From Alphaproteobacteria bacterium MarineAlpha12_Bin1 (GTDB lineage Bacteria; Pseudomonadota; Alphaproteobacteria; UBA6615), in assembly GCA_002937505.1 (NCBI GenBank), contig PTJY01000002.1, positions 426,748 to 490,747 on the forward strand: 64,000 nt of DNA, in the 5' to 3' direction. The translations under genes and the position numbers were made by a program. The notes under the pieces are model-generated. The model was given only the letters and a program-made list of their open reading frames with translations, did no database searches and was not told the origin of the DNA. Positions 48,629 through 57,393 of this stretch are shown piece after piece (the stretch's first letter is position 1; each line of letters opens with the position of its first letter).

Positions 48629-49407
48629 GCTAAGTTTCCCATTATTACAGCACTGGAAATGACTAGTGTGGCTGTTTCAGCTACCTGTTGCGTTCCTCCC
48701 AGTACTTCTTCTGTGCAGCCTTCGATTTTTCTTAATGATAGCCAACCAACCACGAACGAAGCCATGCCACCTGCCGCTAAAATTATTATCAATCCTCCAC
48801 CAGCGGGAGTGAGCAATAAAAGAGCAGATAATAGGCCACCCAGGGCTAAACTTTTCCATGTCTCGCCTTCGCTTGGCATTATCCCAGAAATTGCATTTTC
48901 TTTTTGATCAATAGCTGGGAGCCATCTCATTATAGAGGCAAACATAGAACGGCTCCAACAATTGGCAGCGATCAAAGCTGCTGCTGCTGCTCCTACATCA
49001 ACATGCGCAATGCTTGCAACTGTAGCAATTCTAGTAACTGTGATAATAGCTAGACACAAAACACCATAAGACCTTAGCCGATCGTTTTTCTCTAATTCTA
49101 AATTATTGTCCGTTAGATCCCTACTGCTAAGCTTATCTGTCAAAAACCCTAATTCTTTCTCGTGCTTGGCGCAGGTAAGCCAAGTAACAAAGCCTATAGA
49201 TATAGTTGCTGATACAGCGGCTGGGATACCTATCCAGCTTAAAGCAAAAAGTAATATAGCGCTTAAACCGCCTATTCCAAATCCAACAACGGGAAACAAC
49301 CAAATTACTTCCGCTAAGGAAGCGGAATCTAGATCTTCCGTTTCGTCTTTCCCCTCTATGTTTCTTTTAGTTAAATAAGAGGTGGCTATTTGTAGCTTAT
49401 CAATCAT
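48625..49407 (-). CDS. cobS: CobS-like adenosylcobinamide-GDP ribazoletransferase, divergent
   Basis: 260-residue hydrophobic protein of the CobS family, which in B12 synthesis joins alpha-ribazole to GDP-cobinamide in the membrane. The order of helices, SYGVLCLAIITVTRIATVAS, AANCWSRSMFASIMRWLPA and GGTQQVAETATLVISSAVI fit CobS. However, the acidic signature recalled as HEDGLADTADG is HEKELGFLTDK here, and TGDVLGA near the end is TEEVLGG. The frame is intact and coupled to cobC, so this is a divergent or changed enzyme rather than an obvious pseudogene. Confidence 0.72.
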   Translation of the reverse strand: MIDKLQIATSYLTKRNIEGKDETEDLDSASLAEVIWLFPVVGFGIGGLSAILLFALSWIGIPAAVSATISIGFVTWLTCAKHEKELGFLTDKLSSRDLTDNNLELEKNDRLRSYGVLCLAIITVTRIATVASIAHVDVGAAAAALIAANCWSRSMFASIMRWLPAIDQKENAISGIMPSEGETWKSLALGGLLSALLLLTPAGGGLIIILAAGGMASFVVGWLSLRKIEGCTEEVLGGTQQVAETATLVISSAVIMGNLA

Positions 49408-49523
49408 ATTTTAGATCTTAATGTATTTTTTAAGATAAGACGGGGTTTACTTTCAATAGTTTCTTATAGGACAAATAAATATAACTCGAAATAAATAAGT
49501 AGCATATTAGCCAGTACAGAAAA

Positions 49524-50567
49524 ATGACCGATACTGATAATCAATATACATCAATTAATTCAAAGTCATCTAGCTTCAAAGAGATACAAAATCTTTTATT
49601 AAATATACCTGGTCCTGATCTTGTAGCTAACTCTAAAGCTGTATCTCGAGAAGAAAAACTTTATAAGCCTGTTGGGGCTTTGGGAAGATTAGAGGAAATT
49701 TCTCAATGGGTATGTAAGTGGCAGGCTAGATATCCACCAAGAATAGAGCGTCCTAGGATCTGCATTTTTGTAGGAAACAATGGGGTTATAGAAAGTAATT
49801 TTTTGTCACTTTCAACAGAAGTAACAAAACAAGGAATAACCAATTTTATTAACGGAGGAGCGGCAGCGAATCAACTGGCTGAAATGGTGGACGCAGAGTT
49901 AAGGGTCTATGAGATGGCACTAGAAGAACCAACAAGAGATTTTACTCTAGGTCCTGCTATGCTAGAGGATGAATGTGTTCGGGCAATAAGTTATGGTATG
50001 ACAGCAGTTGATGACGGTTTAGAATTATTGGCATTGGGCGATTTGGGTATTACTAGTAATGCCCCGGCAGCGACTATTTGCTATGCTTTAATTGGCGGTG
50101 ACGTAGAAGACTGGATCTGGTCTAGCTCCATTTATGAAAACACAAATATTGATAGGAAAACCGAGATAATTATCAATGGATGTAACATGAACGAGAAGGA
50201 TATGTTGGACCCACTAAATATTTTGCGTTGTGTTGGTGGGCAAGAAATTTCAGCTATTTTAGGTGCTATAATAGCGGCTCGTTTTGCTAGAACTCCTGTA
50301 TTACTTGATGGATATGCCAGTTTGGCAGCAGCTTTAATACTCTTTAAACTAAGTCCTAATTTGATCGATCATTGTCTGGTGTCTCACATCAGCAGTGGAA
50401 CTCCAGTGGAGAAAGTGTCGCATAAAATGGGTAAAGAGCCACTGTTAAACCTAAATATATCTCTTGGCGAAGCAACTGGAGCAGTTCTGGCTATAAACAT
50501 AGTTCGTGCTGCTTTATTTTGTCACAATGGGATACCAGAAGTGGATGAGGGTCTTAGACACTCATGA
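49524..50567 (+). CDS. cobT: CobT-like nicotinate-nucleotide:DMB phosphoribosyltransferase, divergent
   Basis: 347-residue homologue of CobT, which activates the lower ligand 5,6-dimethylbenzimidazole as alpha-ribazole phosphate. Family landmarks are recognisable: KPVGALGRLEEISQWVC near 51, GGQEISAILGAIIAARFART near 240, PVLLDGYASLAAALIL and SLGEATGAVLAINIVRAAL. Key segments are altered: GDHGV is GNNGV, GEMGIGNTT is GDLGITSNAP, and the GRGTGVDDEG stretch is missing. The Glu in LGEATGA, equivalent to the known catalytic Glu, is kept. Intact frame, divergent from cobS with a 116-base gap. Confidence 0.75.
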   Translation: MTDTDNQYTSINSKSSSFKEIQNLLLNIPGPDLVANSKAVSREEKLYKPVGALGRLEEISQWVCKWQARYPPRIERPRICIFVGNNGVIESNFLSLSTEVTKQGITNFINGGAAANQLAEMVDAELRVYEMALEEPTRDFTLGPAMLEDECVRAISYGMTAVDDGLELLALGDLGITSNAPAATICYALIGGDVEDWIWSSSIYENTNIDRKTEIIINGCNMNEKDMLDPLNILRCVGGQEISAILGAIIAARFARTPVLLDGYASLAAALILFKLSPNLIDHCLVSHISSGTPVEKVSHKMGKEPLLNLNISLGEATGAVLAINIVRAALFCHNGIPEVDEGLRHS

Positions 50568-50571
50568 AAAA

Positions 50572-51921
50572 ATGAACGAGGTGCTAGCGAAAGAATATGG
50601 CCAAGACCAGATACCGAACGTTAACACTTCGGGCTGGTTTCTTGGTGATGGTGGAAGAGTAAGATTAAGAGCCCTCACAAGGATTCGATGGGTCGCTATT
50701 GTTGGACAGTTAGTGGCATTGATTTTGGTAAGATTTGGTCTTGATTGGCCTTTGCCTATGACCTCAGCCCTTGCGATCGTATCTCTTTCTGTAATTTTAA
50801 ATTTAATAATGACTATTAGAAAGCCAGAACAAGGCATAGTGAAAGAGTGGGAGGCTGCGTCCTATCTAGCCTTTGACACCCTACAATTAGCATTACTACT
50901 CTACCTAACTGGAGGTTTAACAAACCCCTTTGCACTCTTGTTTTTAGGCCCGGTGACGGTTTCTGCAACATTTTTAACTAGAAGAGCAACTGCCATGCTT
51001 TGTGGATTAGTTATTATGTTTGCAACTGCTCTTGTTTTTAGACATATGCCGTTACCTTGGTCAGATTTTGGTTTGGAACTGCCAAGTTTATATATATGGG
51101 GTTTGTGGGCAGCCGTTATAATTGGAACTTTATTTCTAGCAGTTTATGCAGGGAGCTTGGCTGCCGAGAGCCGCAGAATGTCTAATGCTTTGTCAGAAAC
51201 ACAACTATCCCTTGCTAGGGAACAACAAATTTCAGCTGTTGGGGGATTAGCTGCTGCTGCGGCTCATGAACTTGGTAGTCCACTTTCCACCATATTGGTC
51301 ACAGCCACAGAGCTTAGCAAAGAAGTAGATAAAAGCAGTCCTCTCTCCGATGATATAAAAATTCTCAGTACTGAGGCAGTTCGGTGTAAAGAGATACTGG
51401 CAAGTTTATTGATACAGCCTTCTTCTGATAATACTGGGGTTATTTTTTCTCATATCCAATTATCAGGGTTAGTTAGTTCTGTGGCAGAAAGACATCGACT
51501 TCCTGATATTGATTTAGTAATTAAATCTGATGGCAAGGGCGGTGCTGTTGAACCAGTTTTAGAAAATAGTCCCGAGTTTTTACACGGATTAGGTAATATA
51601 GTTCAAAATGCTTTTCAATTTGCTATCAACTCTGTGTTAATTGATATTATATGGAGCATGGAATCAATAGAGATAGTGGTAAAAGATGATGGTCCTGGTT
51701 TTGCTCCGGCGGTCCTTGATCGAGTAGGGGAACCTTATATATCTAGTCGAGCTGGTGATCATTTGGGGCTCGGATTATTTATAGCGCAGTCTTTACTGCA
51801 AAGAACTGGTGGTCGTGTGAACGTTACCAACATCAGAGATGAGGCTGGTAATGTTTTTGGAGGACAGGTGGTTATAAATTGGCCAAGAGAAAGTCTTGAT
51901 ATTAGTGTACAGTCAATGTAA
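50572..51921 (+). CDS. regB: Redox sensor histidine kinase RegB (PrrB/ActS)
   Basis: Membrane sensor of the global redox two-component system of alphaproteobacteria, responding to quinone pool and thiol state. 449 residues. Six hydrophobic segments (about 30-200) include the quinone-site motif LTGGLTNPFALLFLGPVTVS. The H-box GGLAAAAAHELGSPLSTIL has His232, with the redox-active Cys272 in EAVRCKEILASLL. N and G boxes lie at GNIVQNAFQFAIN and LGLGLFIAQSLL. Frame opens inside cobT at 50506; ATG 50572 just after the cobT stop is preferred. Overlap-like spacing couples it to cobT. Confidence 0.93.
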   Translation: MNEVLAKEYGQDQIPNVNTSGWFLGDGGRVRLRALTRIRWVAIVGQLVALILVRFGLDWPLPMTSALAIVSLSVILNLIMTIRKPEQGIVKEWEAASYLAFDTLQLALLLYLTGGLTNPFALLFLGPVTVSATFLTRRATAMLCGLVIMFATALVFRHMPLPWSDFGLELPSLYIWGLWAAVIIGTLFLAVYAGSLAAESRRMSNALSETQLSLAREQQISAVGGLAAAAAHELGSPLSTILVTATELSKEVDKSSPLSDDIKILSTEAVRCKEILASLLIQPSSDNTGVIFSHIQLSGLVSSVAERHRLPDIDLVIKSDGKGGAVEPVLENSPEFLHGLGNIVQNAFQFAINSVLIDIIWSMESIEIVVKDDGPGFAPAVLDRVGEPYISSRAGDHLGLGLFIAQSLLQRTGGRVNVTNIRDEAGNVFGGQVVINWPRESLDISVQSM

Positions 51922-51934
51922 TCGGTTGATCATA

Positions 51935-52507
51935 ATGAATAAAATGAAGCCAGATATGATCGAAAATAATTTATCCTCATCTGATATGAGCCTTTTGATT
52001 GTTGACGATGAGAAAAATTTACGTAACCAATTGGCCAAAGCAATGGAAAGACGTGGTTTTATAGTAACGACGGCCGAGAGCGTTGCAGAAGGTAAACATC
52101 TTGCTATTTCTAAGGGTCCTAAATATGCAGTTGTCGATTTAAGATTAGGTGACGGAAGTGGTTTAGAAGTAGTAGAGGTGCTTCGGAAAAGCCGAGAAGA
52201 TATCAGAGTGATTGTCTTAACCGGCTACGGTAACATTGCTACTGCAGTAAGCGCTGTTAAAGCTGGAGCTATAGACTATCTTCCTAAGCCGGCTGACGCT
52301 GATCAAGTTGCTGCAGCATTATTAAGTAATAAAGAAGAAATGCCCCCTCCTCCGGAACGCCCGATGTCGGCGGATCGTGTGAGATGGGAACATATACAAC
52401 GGGTTTATGAACAATGTAATAGAAATGTTTCTGAGACCGCCCGAAGACTGAATATGCATAGACGCACCCTTCAAAGGATTTTGGCGAAGCATGCGCCAAG
52501 GGAGTAG
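51935..52507 (+). CDS. regA: Redox response regulator RegA (PrrA/ActR)
   Basis: Partner of RegB. 190 residues. Receiver domain with SLLIVDDEKNLRNQLAKAM, phosphoacceptor Asp68 in YAVVDLRLGDGSG, Thr in VIVLTGYGNIATAV and Lys in IDYLPKPADADQVA. After a proline-rich hinge (MPPPPERPMSADR) comes the near-invariant Fis-type DNA-binding domain, RRLNMHRRTLQRILAKHAPR. The frame opens at 51896 inside regB; ATG 51935, 14 bases past the regB stop, is the likely start (51944 also possible). Immediately follows regB. Confidence 0.95.
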   Translation: MNKMKPDMIENNLSSSDMSLLIVDDEKNLRNQLAKAMERRGFIVTTAESVAEGKHLAISKGPKYAVVDLRLGDGSGLEVVEVLRKSREDIRVIVLTGYGNIATAVSAVKAGAIDYLPKPADADQVAAALLSNKEEMPPPPERPMSADRVRWEHIQRVYEQCNRNVSETARRLNMHRRTLQRILAKHAPRE

Positions 52508-52618
52508 TTTTAGGTATTAATAGTATGAAGCCATATTTTCTTAAAAAATACAGATCAAGTCATCTTGTAAGCGTTATTAGCGTTTTAGCTGAACTCACTT
52601 GCTCGTAGTAAACATCAC

Positions 52619-54082
52619 ATGAACACCAAAAAAAGAATTAACGACTGGTTGCTGTTATTCAATAGAGCTAACATTTTGTGTGTGGGTGACGTTATGTTGG
52701 ATCAGTATGTCTATGGAGAAGTAGACCGGGTGTCTCCTGAAGCACCCATTCCAGTTCTCAATGTAGGCAAAAAGGAACGTGCAATTGGTGGTGCGGGAAA
52801 CGTAGTTTGTAATATTGCCAGTTTGGGTAGTGTTGGTTATTTGCTTGCAGAAATCGGTAATGATGAGGCTGGTGAAGAAATCGGGCGACTTCTAAAAACG
52901 AACCAAAAAGCGGTTCCAAAATTATTAATTAATTTAGGTAAACCTACTACGTTGAAAACACGATTTATCGCAGATGGTCAGCAATTATTAAGGTCTGATG
53001 AAGAGTCAATAAATGGGTACAATGAGGCTTTTTCGGATAAAATTATTACAGAATTTGATTCTATTATAAATAACAATGCACTGGGGGCCATTGTGTTGTC
53101 TGACTATGGTAAAGGAGTTCTAACTGACAAAGTGATTACTGAAATAATATCTACTTCAAAATCAATCAGTATCCCTATTATTGTTGATCCGAAAGGAAGT
53201 AATTTTACTAAATATACTGGTGCAGATATTTTAACTCCTAATAGGAAAGAATTAGGTGAAGCTACCCAGATGTCTGTTAATAACTCTGAAGAAATTGTCG
53301 AGGCTTGTAACAAATTAATCGAAATTACTGGTGTCACAAATGTATTAGTTACTCGTGGATCAATGGGCATGTCTTTAATCTCAAAAGATGACAAACCTTT
53401 TCATCTACCTGCTTTGGCTAGGGAAATATATGATGTGTCTGGGGCTGGTGATACGGTAGTTGCTGTCTTGGCAACGGGTTTGTCTGTGGGTATGGAAATT
53501 AGAGATGCAGCCACCTTAGCAAACATTGCCGCAGGTTTAGTGGTGTCAAAAGTAGGAACAGCTGTTGTTAATAAATCCGATCTAGAAAGTTCAATAAATG
53601 CTCAGAGAGGCTCTTTAAGTAATATTTATGATGAAAACAATTTGATGAAACGCATTGCTCAATGGCGCTCACAAAATTTAAAAATTGGTTTTACTAACGG
53701 TTGTTTTGACGTGATTCATCCTGGGCACATAAGTTTGTTGGATCAGGCTTCTTCACAATGTGATAGATTAGTAATAGGAGTTAACAGTGATTCATCTATC
53801 AAAAGACTAAAAGGAACAGATAGGCCAATACAAGATGAGATTTCAAGAAGCCAAATTTTGGCTTCACTGGCCAATGTAGATGCAGTTGTTATATTTGAGG
53901 ATGATACCCCTATAGAGTTAATCCAACTCATCTGCCCTGATGTTTTGATAAAGGGAGCAGATTATAAAGTAGAACAAGTTGTGGGTGCTGAGTTTGTCCA
54001 GTCCTATGAGGGAAAAGTATTTCTTGCTACTTTATTGGACGGTTTTTCAACAACTGACATAATTAACCGCCTTTTAAATTAA
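52619..54082 (+). CDS. hldE: Bifunctional heptose-7-phosphate kinase / heptose-1-phosphate adenylyltransferase
   Basis: Supplies ADP-heptose for the lipopolysaccharide inner core. 487 residues. N-terminal PfkB/ribokinase-type kinase (about 1-320): CVGDVMLDQYVYGEVDRVSP, GGAGNVVCNIASLG and DVSGAGDTVVAVLATGL. C-terminal cytidylyltransferase-like domain (about 345-487): IGFTNGCFDVIHPGHISLLD and GVNSDSSIKRLKG. The full-length fusion is the gammaproteobacterial-type RfaE architecture. No other heptose genes lie next to it. Confidence 0.95.
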   Translation: MNTKKRINDWLLLFNRANILCVGDVMLDQYVYGEVDRVSPEAPIPVLNVGKKERAIGGAGNVVCNIASLGSVGYLLAEIGNDEAGEEIGRLLKTNQKAVPKLLINLGKPTTLKTRFIADGQQLLRSDEESINGYNEAFSDKIITEFDSIINNNALGAIVLSDYGKGVLTDKVITEIISTSKSISIPIIVDPKGSNFTKYTGADILTPNRKELGEATQMSVNNSEEIVEACNKLIEITGVTNVLVTRGSMGMSLISKDDKPFHLPALAREIYDVSGAGDTVVAVLATGLSVGMEIRDAATLANIAAGLVVSKVGTAVVNKSDLESSINAQRGSLSNIYDENNLMKRIAQWRSQNLKIGFTNGCFDVIHPGHISLLDQASSQCDRLVIGVNSDSSIKRLKGTDRPIQDEISRSQILASLANVDAVVIFEDDTPIELIQLICPDVLIKGADYKVEQVVGAEFVQSYEGKVFLATLLDGFSTTDIINRLLN

Positions 54083-54102
54083 AAGCATCATTAAAATTTA
54101 TT

Positions 54103-54849
54103 TTAAATTTTTGCGCGTTGCCTTAAAAACTTGTCATTTATACTCAACTCTTCGCCTGATAGATCGATTGCTTCTTCGGTGCAGAGCCAAGCGATTAATT
54201 TACAAGTTGTTTCAGGCTTCCAGTGATCCTCTTTTTTTATCTGGCTTATAGGGTTCACCCCAGAGGCACGAATCTTATCTTGCATCTGAGTATCAACTGT
54301 TCCTGGCGCATAACCATAAACTCTTATCTTTTTTGACGGTATTTCAAGAGCTATTGAACGAGTAAGCATAGATAAACCTGCCTTACTAGCGCAATAGGCA
54401 CTCCAACCCTCTTGCGGTTTGTTTGCTGCTCCGGAACCAATATTGATGATAACTCCTGCATTTCCAAAAAAAGGTAGAGCAGCCTTAACCATATAGTATG
54501 CACCGAAAAGATTAATAGATACTGAATCGGTCCATGACGCCGGATCAGAGTCACGTATGCTTGCAATAGGTTCTATTACTCCGGCGTTATTTATTAAAAT
54601 ATCTAACCCACCAAATACTTCAACTACCTCCTGTATAGCTGAATTAACTTCCGTAAATATTGAAACGTCACACTTGATAGCTAAAGCTTCGCTACCACTC
54701 GCCCGAATCTCGTTAGCTATATTTTCACAGTTTTCTTTATTTCGGGATAATAAAACAACTGAGGCTCCATGCTTTGAGAGTTCTCTCGCTGTGGCTGCGC
54801 CTATCCCCTGGCTCGCCCCTGTAATTAAAGCTACTTTCCCATTAATCAT
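54103..54849 (-). CDS. Short-chain dehydrogenase/reductase
   Basis: 248-residue classical SDR. Cofactor motif ITGASQGIGAATARELSKHG near 9, NNAGVIEPIASI near 87, the Ser of INIGSGAANKPQEGW near 135, and the catalytic YCASKAG near 152. C-terminal residues LSGEELSINDKFLRQRAKI are usual for the fold. The substrate is unknown. It converges with hldE and lies upstream of the cobalamin riboswitch region on the opposite strand. Confidence 0.88.
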   Translation of the reverse strand: MINGKVALITGASQGIGAATARELSKHGASVVLLSRNKENCENIANEIRASGSEALAIKCDVSIFTEVNSAIQEVVEVFGGLDILINNAGVIEPIASIRDSDPASWTDSVSINLFGAYYMVKAALPFFGNAGVIINIGSGAANKPQEGWSAYCASKAGLSMLTRSIALEIPSKKIRVYGYAPGTVDTQMQDKIRASGVNPISQIKKEDHWKPETTCKLIAWLCTEEAIDLSGEELSINDKFLRQRAKI

Positions 54850-54960
54850 TCTTTTACCCTTTTTCTAGTAATTTAATTTTGCATATTTTTTATCCATAAA
54901 AAAAATTTCTTTTTAATTGTGTTTGTTCCCAAATGAAAAATATGTTCTATTTTCTTATCC

Positions 54961-55145
54961 TTGGTTTCCTCTATCTTAGTGGATGAAAAGGGAACGCAGT
55001 AGTACCAATGTTGTTGTTTAGGTGCGATCTGCGGCTGTACCCGCAACTGTGAGCGGTTAGGCGGCGGTCAAAGAACCACTTGGGTAAAATTCCCAGGGAA
55101 GGTGACCTAAGCCATTGATCCGTGAGCCAGGAGACCTGCCAGGGA
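54961..55145 (+). ncRNA. Cobalamin (AdoCbl-type) riboswitch
   Basis: The conserved elements are in order: AAAAGGGAAC (54986-54995), CCCGCAACTGTGAGCGG in 55040-55056, GCCATTGATCC (55111-55121, the B12-box equivalent), and GAGCCAGGAGACCTGCC (55124-55140). These match the cobalamin riboswitch core from memory. It precedes the btuB-btuFCD-tonB import operon, so it most likely shuts the operon when cobalamin is plentiful. Ends are approximate. Confidence 0.93.
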
Positions 55146-55443
55146 AAGCGTCGCCCAGCCATTAGCCGGGTATTGCTAAGGGCGCGGTAATGACCGTTCG
55201 TGGTGACGTCTTGTTTGTACGATTTGCAGACTTGTTTTGGCTTTTTTTATAGAGTCGTGGGTCTGATAGATTAATCGTGCGCAGGGTGTACACCGAGCGT
55301 TTTCAAGGGCAGGAGAACGAACGGTCAGTTTTTTATAAAGATCAATTGTTGATCTTATAATGATTTATAATTTGAGACTGGCTCGTTTTTTTAGTCTATG
55401 GGGATCGTTCGGTTGTTCGAGAGATCAACCTTAGGAGACCTTC
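55146..55443 (+). promoter_or_regulatory. Long structured leader between riboswitch and btuB
   Basis: About 300 bases separate the riboswitch core from the btuB start. TGACCGTTCGT (55191-55201) pairs perfectly with ACGAACGGTCA (55317-55327), which runs straight into GTTTTTT (55328-55334). It also holds the palindrome GGTGTACACC (about 55287-55296) and the hairpin AAGATCAA-TTG-TTGATCTT (55338-55356). The 11-bp long-range stem with T tract could be a terminator that forms the expression platform. The region is far longer than the usual platform. Confidence 0.55.
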
Positions 55444-57390
55444 ATGAGTGGAACTTTTTGTCTTTATGTTCAAACCAGAAATATTTTTTTATTTTTCTTC
55501 GTTTGTTTAATATATTCTCAGCTAGTTTTTGGTTCTGCGACCGCCCAACAGATTACAACTGTTCTTCCTGAAACAGTCGTTTCGGCAACATTAGTGCCTG
55601 TGCTATCAAGCCGTGTTGGTAGCTCTATTAATGTGGTCACTTCAGAAGATATAGATCGATTGAAAGTACATTCTGTACCAAAATTGTTACGAAAAATTCC
55701 CGGGTTAGCTGTTCGAAGATCGGGTGTTTTAGGTAGTTTTACTCAAGTCAGAATTCGAGGTGCGGAAGGTAATCATACCCTGGTCTTAATAGATGGGGTT
55801 GAGGTGAATAATCCGAGTGGAGCTTCTGAGTTTGATTTTGGTAGTTTAAGGTCAGCTGATATTGAGCGTATAGAAGTGTTAAGAGGGCCACAAAGTTCAA
55901 TTTATGGCAGTGATGCGGTAGGCGGTGTGATCAACATTATCATGAAACGAGGACGTGGTCCTGGAAAGATTTATCTAAGTTTAGAAGGAGGTTCAGACGA
56001 GACTATTAATTCGGCAACAAGTATTAGAGGTAGTGGAACAAACTATCATTACTCTTTAGGAATTACTGGGTTTTCCACAGCGGGGCACTCTATAGCGGAA
56101 AATCAAGGAGATGAAACTGAGGACGATGGGAATAAAAACTTAACTTTTAATCTAAAGGCGGGTTTAAAGCCCTCTAAAAATCTAGAGATTGGTATATTTT
56201 CTAGACACGTAAGAGATAAAACAGAGTCAGATTCACAGCCGGCAGTTGCAGGTGTGATTAATACCAAGGAAGCTGATGAAGAGTCTCTGCTAAGACAGAA
56301 TACTAGTAATTTAACTTTACGATACAAAATGTTGGAGGATAACTGGGAGCATTTATTAACAGTAGGGAAACATAAAATTAAATCAGATTCATTTACTAAT
56401 GGTCATAACTCTTTTGAAACTGAAGGAGAGAAGAATAAACTTAGGTATCAGACTAATTTCTTTTATAAACCGTTTAATTCTTCAATTACACACCGCCTCA
56501 CTTTTTTATCAGAAAAAGAGACGGAACTGGGTAAAACCTTAAGTTCTTATGGAAACACAAATAGAAAAATTACAAATTACGGCTATTTAGGCGAATACGG
56601 AATAGACTTTAAGGATCAAGCTTCTTTCACCAGTAGTTATCGTCATGATAACAATGATATATTTAAAAATTCTGATACTTTTCGTTTTACTGGCTCTTAT
56701 CTATCTAAGGAGCTTAGATATCGTTTGCACACCAGTTACGGAAAAGGAGTTAAAAACCCTACGCTTTTCGAGCTATTTGGTTCTACTGAAAACTATAAAG
56801 GAAACCCTTCACTTAAACCGGAGAGCAGTATTGGTTGGGATATTGGAATTGAAAAAAGATTATTTGAAGATGGTCTGACTATAGATGCAACTTATTTTAA
56901 AAATCAAATAACCGATTTAATTCAGGGAAGTGGAAATACTTCTATAAATTTAAGCGGAGAAACCAGAGTTGAAGGGATCGAATTGTCGATTGAAGCTAAA
57001 GTGTTTGATGAATTTATTCTTTCTGGTCAATACACTTACACAAAAGGTAAGGACTCCAAAGGTCAACAGCTAGTTAGACGTGCGAGACATTTGGCCAGTC
57101 TAAATGTTTCACGTTCGTTTTATGCTGGTCGTTTGTCCCTGGACCTTGGTATCGATTACAACGGTAAACAAAATGATATCCAATTCTCAAACTATTTTAT
57201 GGACAAGAAGTACGTCACTCTTGATGATTTTTTTCTACTTGATGTAGCGGCATCTTATAAAATAACGGAAAATTTTTCCGTTATTGGTCGAGTTGAAAAT
57301 TTATTAAATGAGGACTATGAAGAAGTTTTTGGTTTTAGTGAGGCTGGCATAGGAGCTTTTATTGGTTTTCGCAGTGAGTTTGGTATTTAA
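55444..57390 (+). CDS. btuB: TonB-dependent cobalamin receptor
   Basis: 648-residue outer-membrane receptor. A signal peptide with hydrophobic core IFLFFFVCLIYSQLVF ends near the SATAQQ site. The TonB box is ETVVSATL, near residue 40. Plug domain (about 55-165): KLLRKIPGLAVRRSGVLG, VRIRGAEGNHTLVLIDGVEV and RGPQSSIYGSDAVGGVINII. The beta-barrel ends LNEDYEEVFGFSEAGIGAFIGF with a C-terminal aromatic-rich strand. The riboswitch ahead and BtuFCD behind make cobalamin the substrate. Confidence 0.94.
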   Translation: MSGTFCLYVQTRNIFLFFFVCLIYSQLVFGSATAQQITTVLPETVVSATLVPVLSSRVGSSINVVTSEDIDRLKVHSVPKLLRKIPGLAVRRSGVLGSFTQVRIRGAEGNHTLVLIDGVEVNNPSGASEFDFGSLRSADIERIEVLRGPQSSIYGSDAVGGVINIIMKRGRGPGKIYLSLEGGSDETINSATSIRGSGTNYHYSLGITGFSTAGHSIAENQGDETEDDGNKNLTFNLKAGLKPSKNLEIGIFSRHVRDKTESDSQPAVAGVINTKEADEESLLRQNTSNLTLRYKMLEDNWEHLLTVGKHKIKSDSFTNGHNSFETEGEKNKLRYQTNFFYKPFNSSITHRLTFLSEKETELGKTLSSYGNTNRKITNYGYLGEYGIDFKDQASFTSSYRHDNNDIFKNSDTFRFTGSYLSKELRYRLHTSYGKGVKNPTLFELFGSTENYKGNPSLKPESSIGWDIGIEKRLFEDGLTIDATYFKNQITDLIQGSGNTSINLSGETRVEGIELSIEAKVFDEFILSGQYTYTKGKDSKGQQLVRRARHLASLNVSRSFYAGRLSLDLGIDYNGKQNDIQFSNYFMDKKYVTLDDFFLLDVAASYKITENFSVIGRVENLLNEDYEEVFGFSEAGIGAFIGFRSEFGI

Positions 57391-57393
57391 ATT

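Noticed and set aside
54971..55162. Minus-strand 63-residue frame
   Set aside because: Lies across the cobalamin riboswitch on the opposite strand; structured RNA explains the composition.
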